Origin: Bacteroidetes bacterium CG2_30_33_31
GTDB lineage: Bacteria > Bacteroidota > Bacteroidia > Bacteroidales > UBA1556
Length of the DNA stretch: 64,000 nt
Assembly: GCA_001872625.1 (NCBI GenBank)
Contig: MNXP01000076.1
Span: forward strand, 1-64,000
Direction of reading: 5' to 3'
Part shown: piece by piece, positions 63,920 through 64,000 of the stretch
Layout: every line of letters starts with the position of its first letter
Position numbering within the stretch: position 1 is the first letter of the stretch
Notes under the pieces: model-generated
Database searches by the model: none
What the model saw: only the letters and a program-made list of their open reading frames with translations
What the model was told of the DNA's origin: nothing
Made by a program: the position numbers and the translations under genes

Positions 63920-64000
63920 TTATTTCTTTTTTGAAATATCTTGATAAGATATATTGGCATTTGGAAACCAGTCTTTTAAGTTTTTCTTTATATCTTTATT
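63920..64000 (-). CDS. C-terminal fragment of a gene continuing beyond the window
   Basis: The last 26 codons and stop (TAA at 63920-63922) of an open frame enter from the right edge. They encode 'NKDIKKNLKDWFPNANISYQ' and a short Lys-rich tail. It is open to the edge and not identifiable from this piece. It is probably a real gene because the following lipoprotein gene sits only 41 bp away in the same direction. Confidence 0.45.
   Translation of the reverse strand, partial: NKDIKKNLKDWFPNANISYQDISKKK

Overview
The window is an AT-rich stretch of a Bacteroidota (Bacteroidetes) chromosome. The evidence is the phylum-typical gene set (DUF2795, DUF3098, DUF4294, LVIVD-repeat and GIN-domain proteins, a SecA of about 1,100 residues, a TonB-dependent receptor with a carboxypeptidase-regulatory-like domain), proteins ending in type IX secretion (T9SS) sorting domains, PorV/PorQ-like outer-membrane proteins, and many copies of the Bacteroidota -7 promoter element TAnnTTTG in front of genes. 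There is no rRNA, CRISPR array, prophage or transposase. One tRNA gene is present. I cannot place the organism below phylum with confidence.

Layout. 1-2,860: LemA/TPM operon, a decayed DUF985 cupin gene and a PorT-like barrel, all on minus. 2,951-4,923: an ECF sigma factor translationally coupled to a protein with a cytoplasmic anti-sigma-like head, one inner-membrane helix, a periplasmic linker and an apparent outer-membrane barrel. A divergent promoter region containing an 83-bp palindrome separates it from a plus-strand cluster of two LVIVD lipoproteins, a barrel protein and a small lipoprotein (5,079-7,583). 7,866-13,040: secA, DUF2795, cobalamin adenosyltransferase and a lone ABC ATPase. 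13,306-19,666: asd, MuiA-like DUF4139 protein, a T9SS cargo, a GIN-domain lipoprotein, pcm and a Gfo/Idh/MocA dehydrogenase. 19,921-22,208: a lipoprotein and a WcaJ-like sugar-phosphate transferase. 22,225-24,738: DUF4294 and the yceD-rpmF-fabH operon. Then come DsbD, the overlapping glnS-aspS pair, a lipoprotein, a T9SS subtilase and ssb.

34,256-37,514 encodes a membrane redox module: a Tat-exported NrfC/DsrO-like iron-sulfur protein, an NrfD-like quinone-interacting membrane subunit and a membrane-anchored monohaem cytochrome c, with no catalytic subunit beside it. It is followed by tRNA-Ala(GGC). Immediately upstream of that tRNA are two identical 65-bp repeats that look like copies of the tRNA 5' end with an 18-bp palindrome placed in the D-loop.

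37,894-49,604 is mostly housekeeping: DUF1858, ftsX-DUF3098-uppP-truB, queA-ispD, a glycosyltransferase/flippase pair, ruvC, and greA-HIT. 49,824-58,587 is a large envelope operon: TonB-dependent receptor, 1,339-residue T9SS cargo and PorV/PorQ-like protein, probably a dedicated surface system. The right end holds a LytTR response regulator with a large propeller-type sensor kinase, and two small very basic lipoproteins.

The most interesting items are the trans-envelope anti-sigma/barrel protein, the palindrome-bearing pseudo-tRNA repeats, the redox module with two substituted cluster cysteines, and the TonB receptor/T9SS/PorV operon. All functional statements are from reading motifs; no database search was run.
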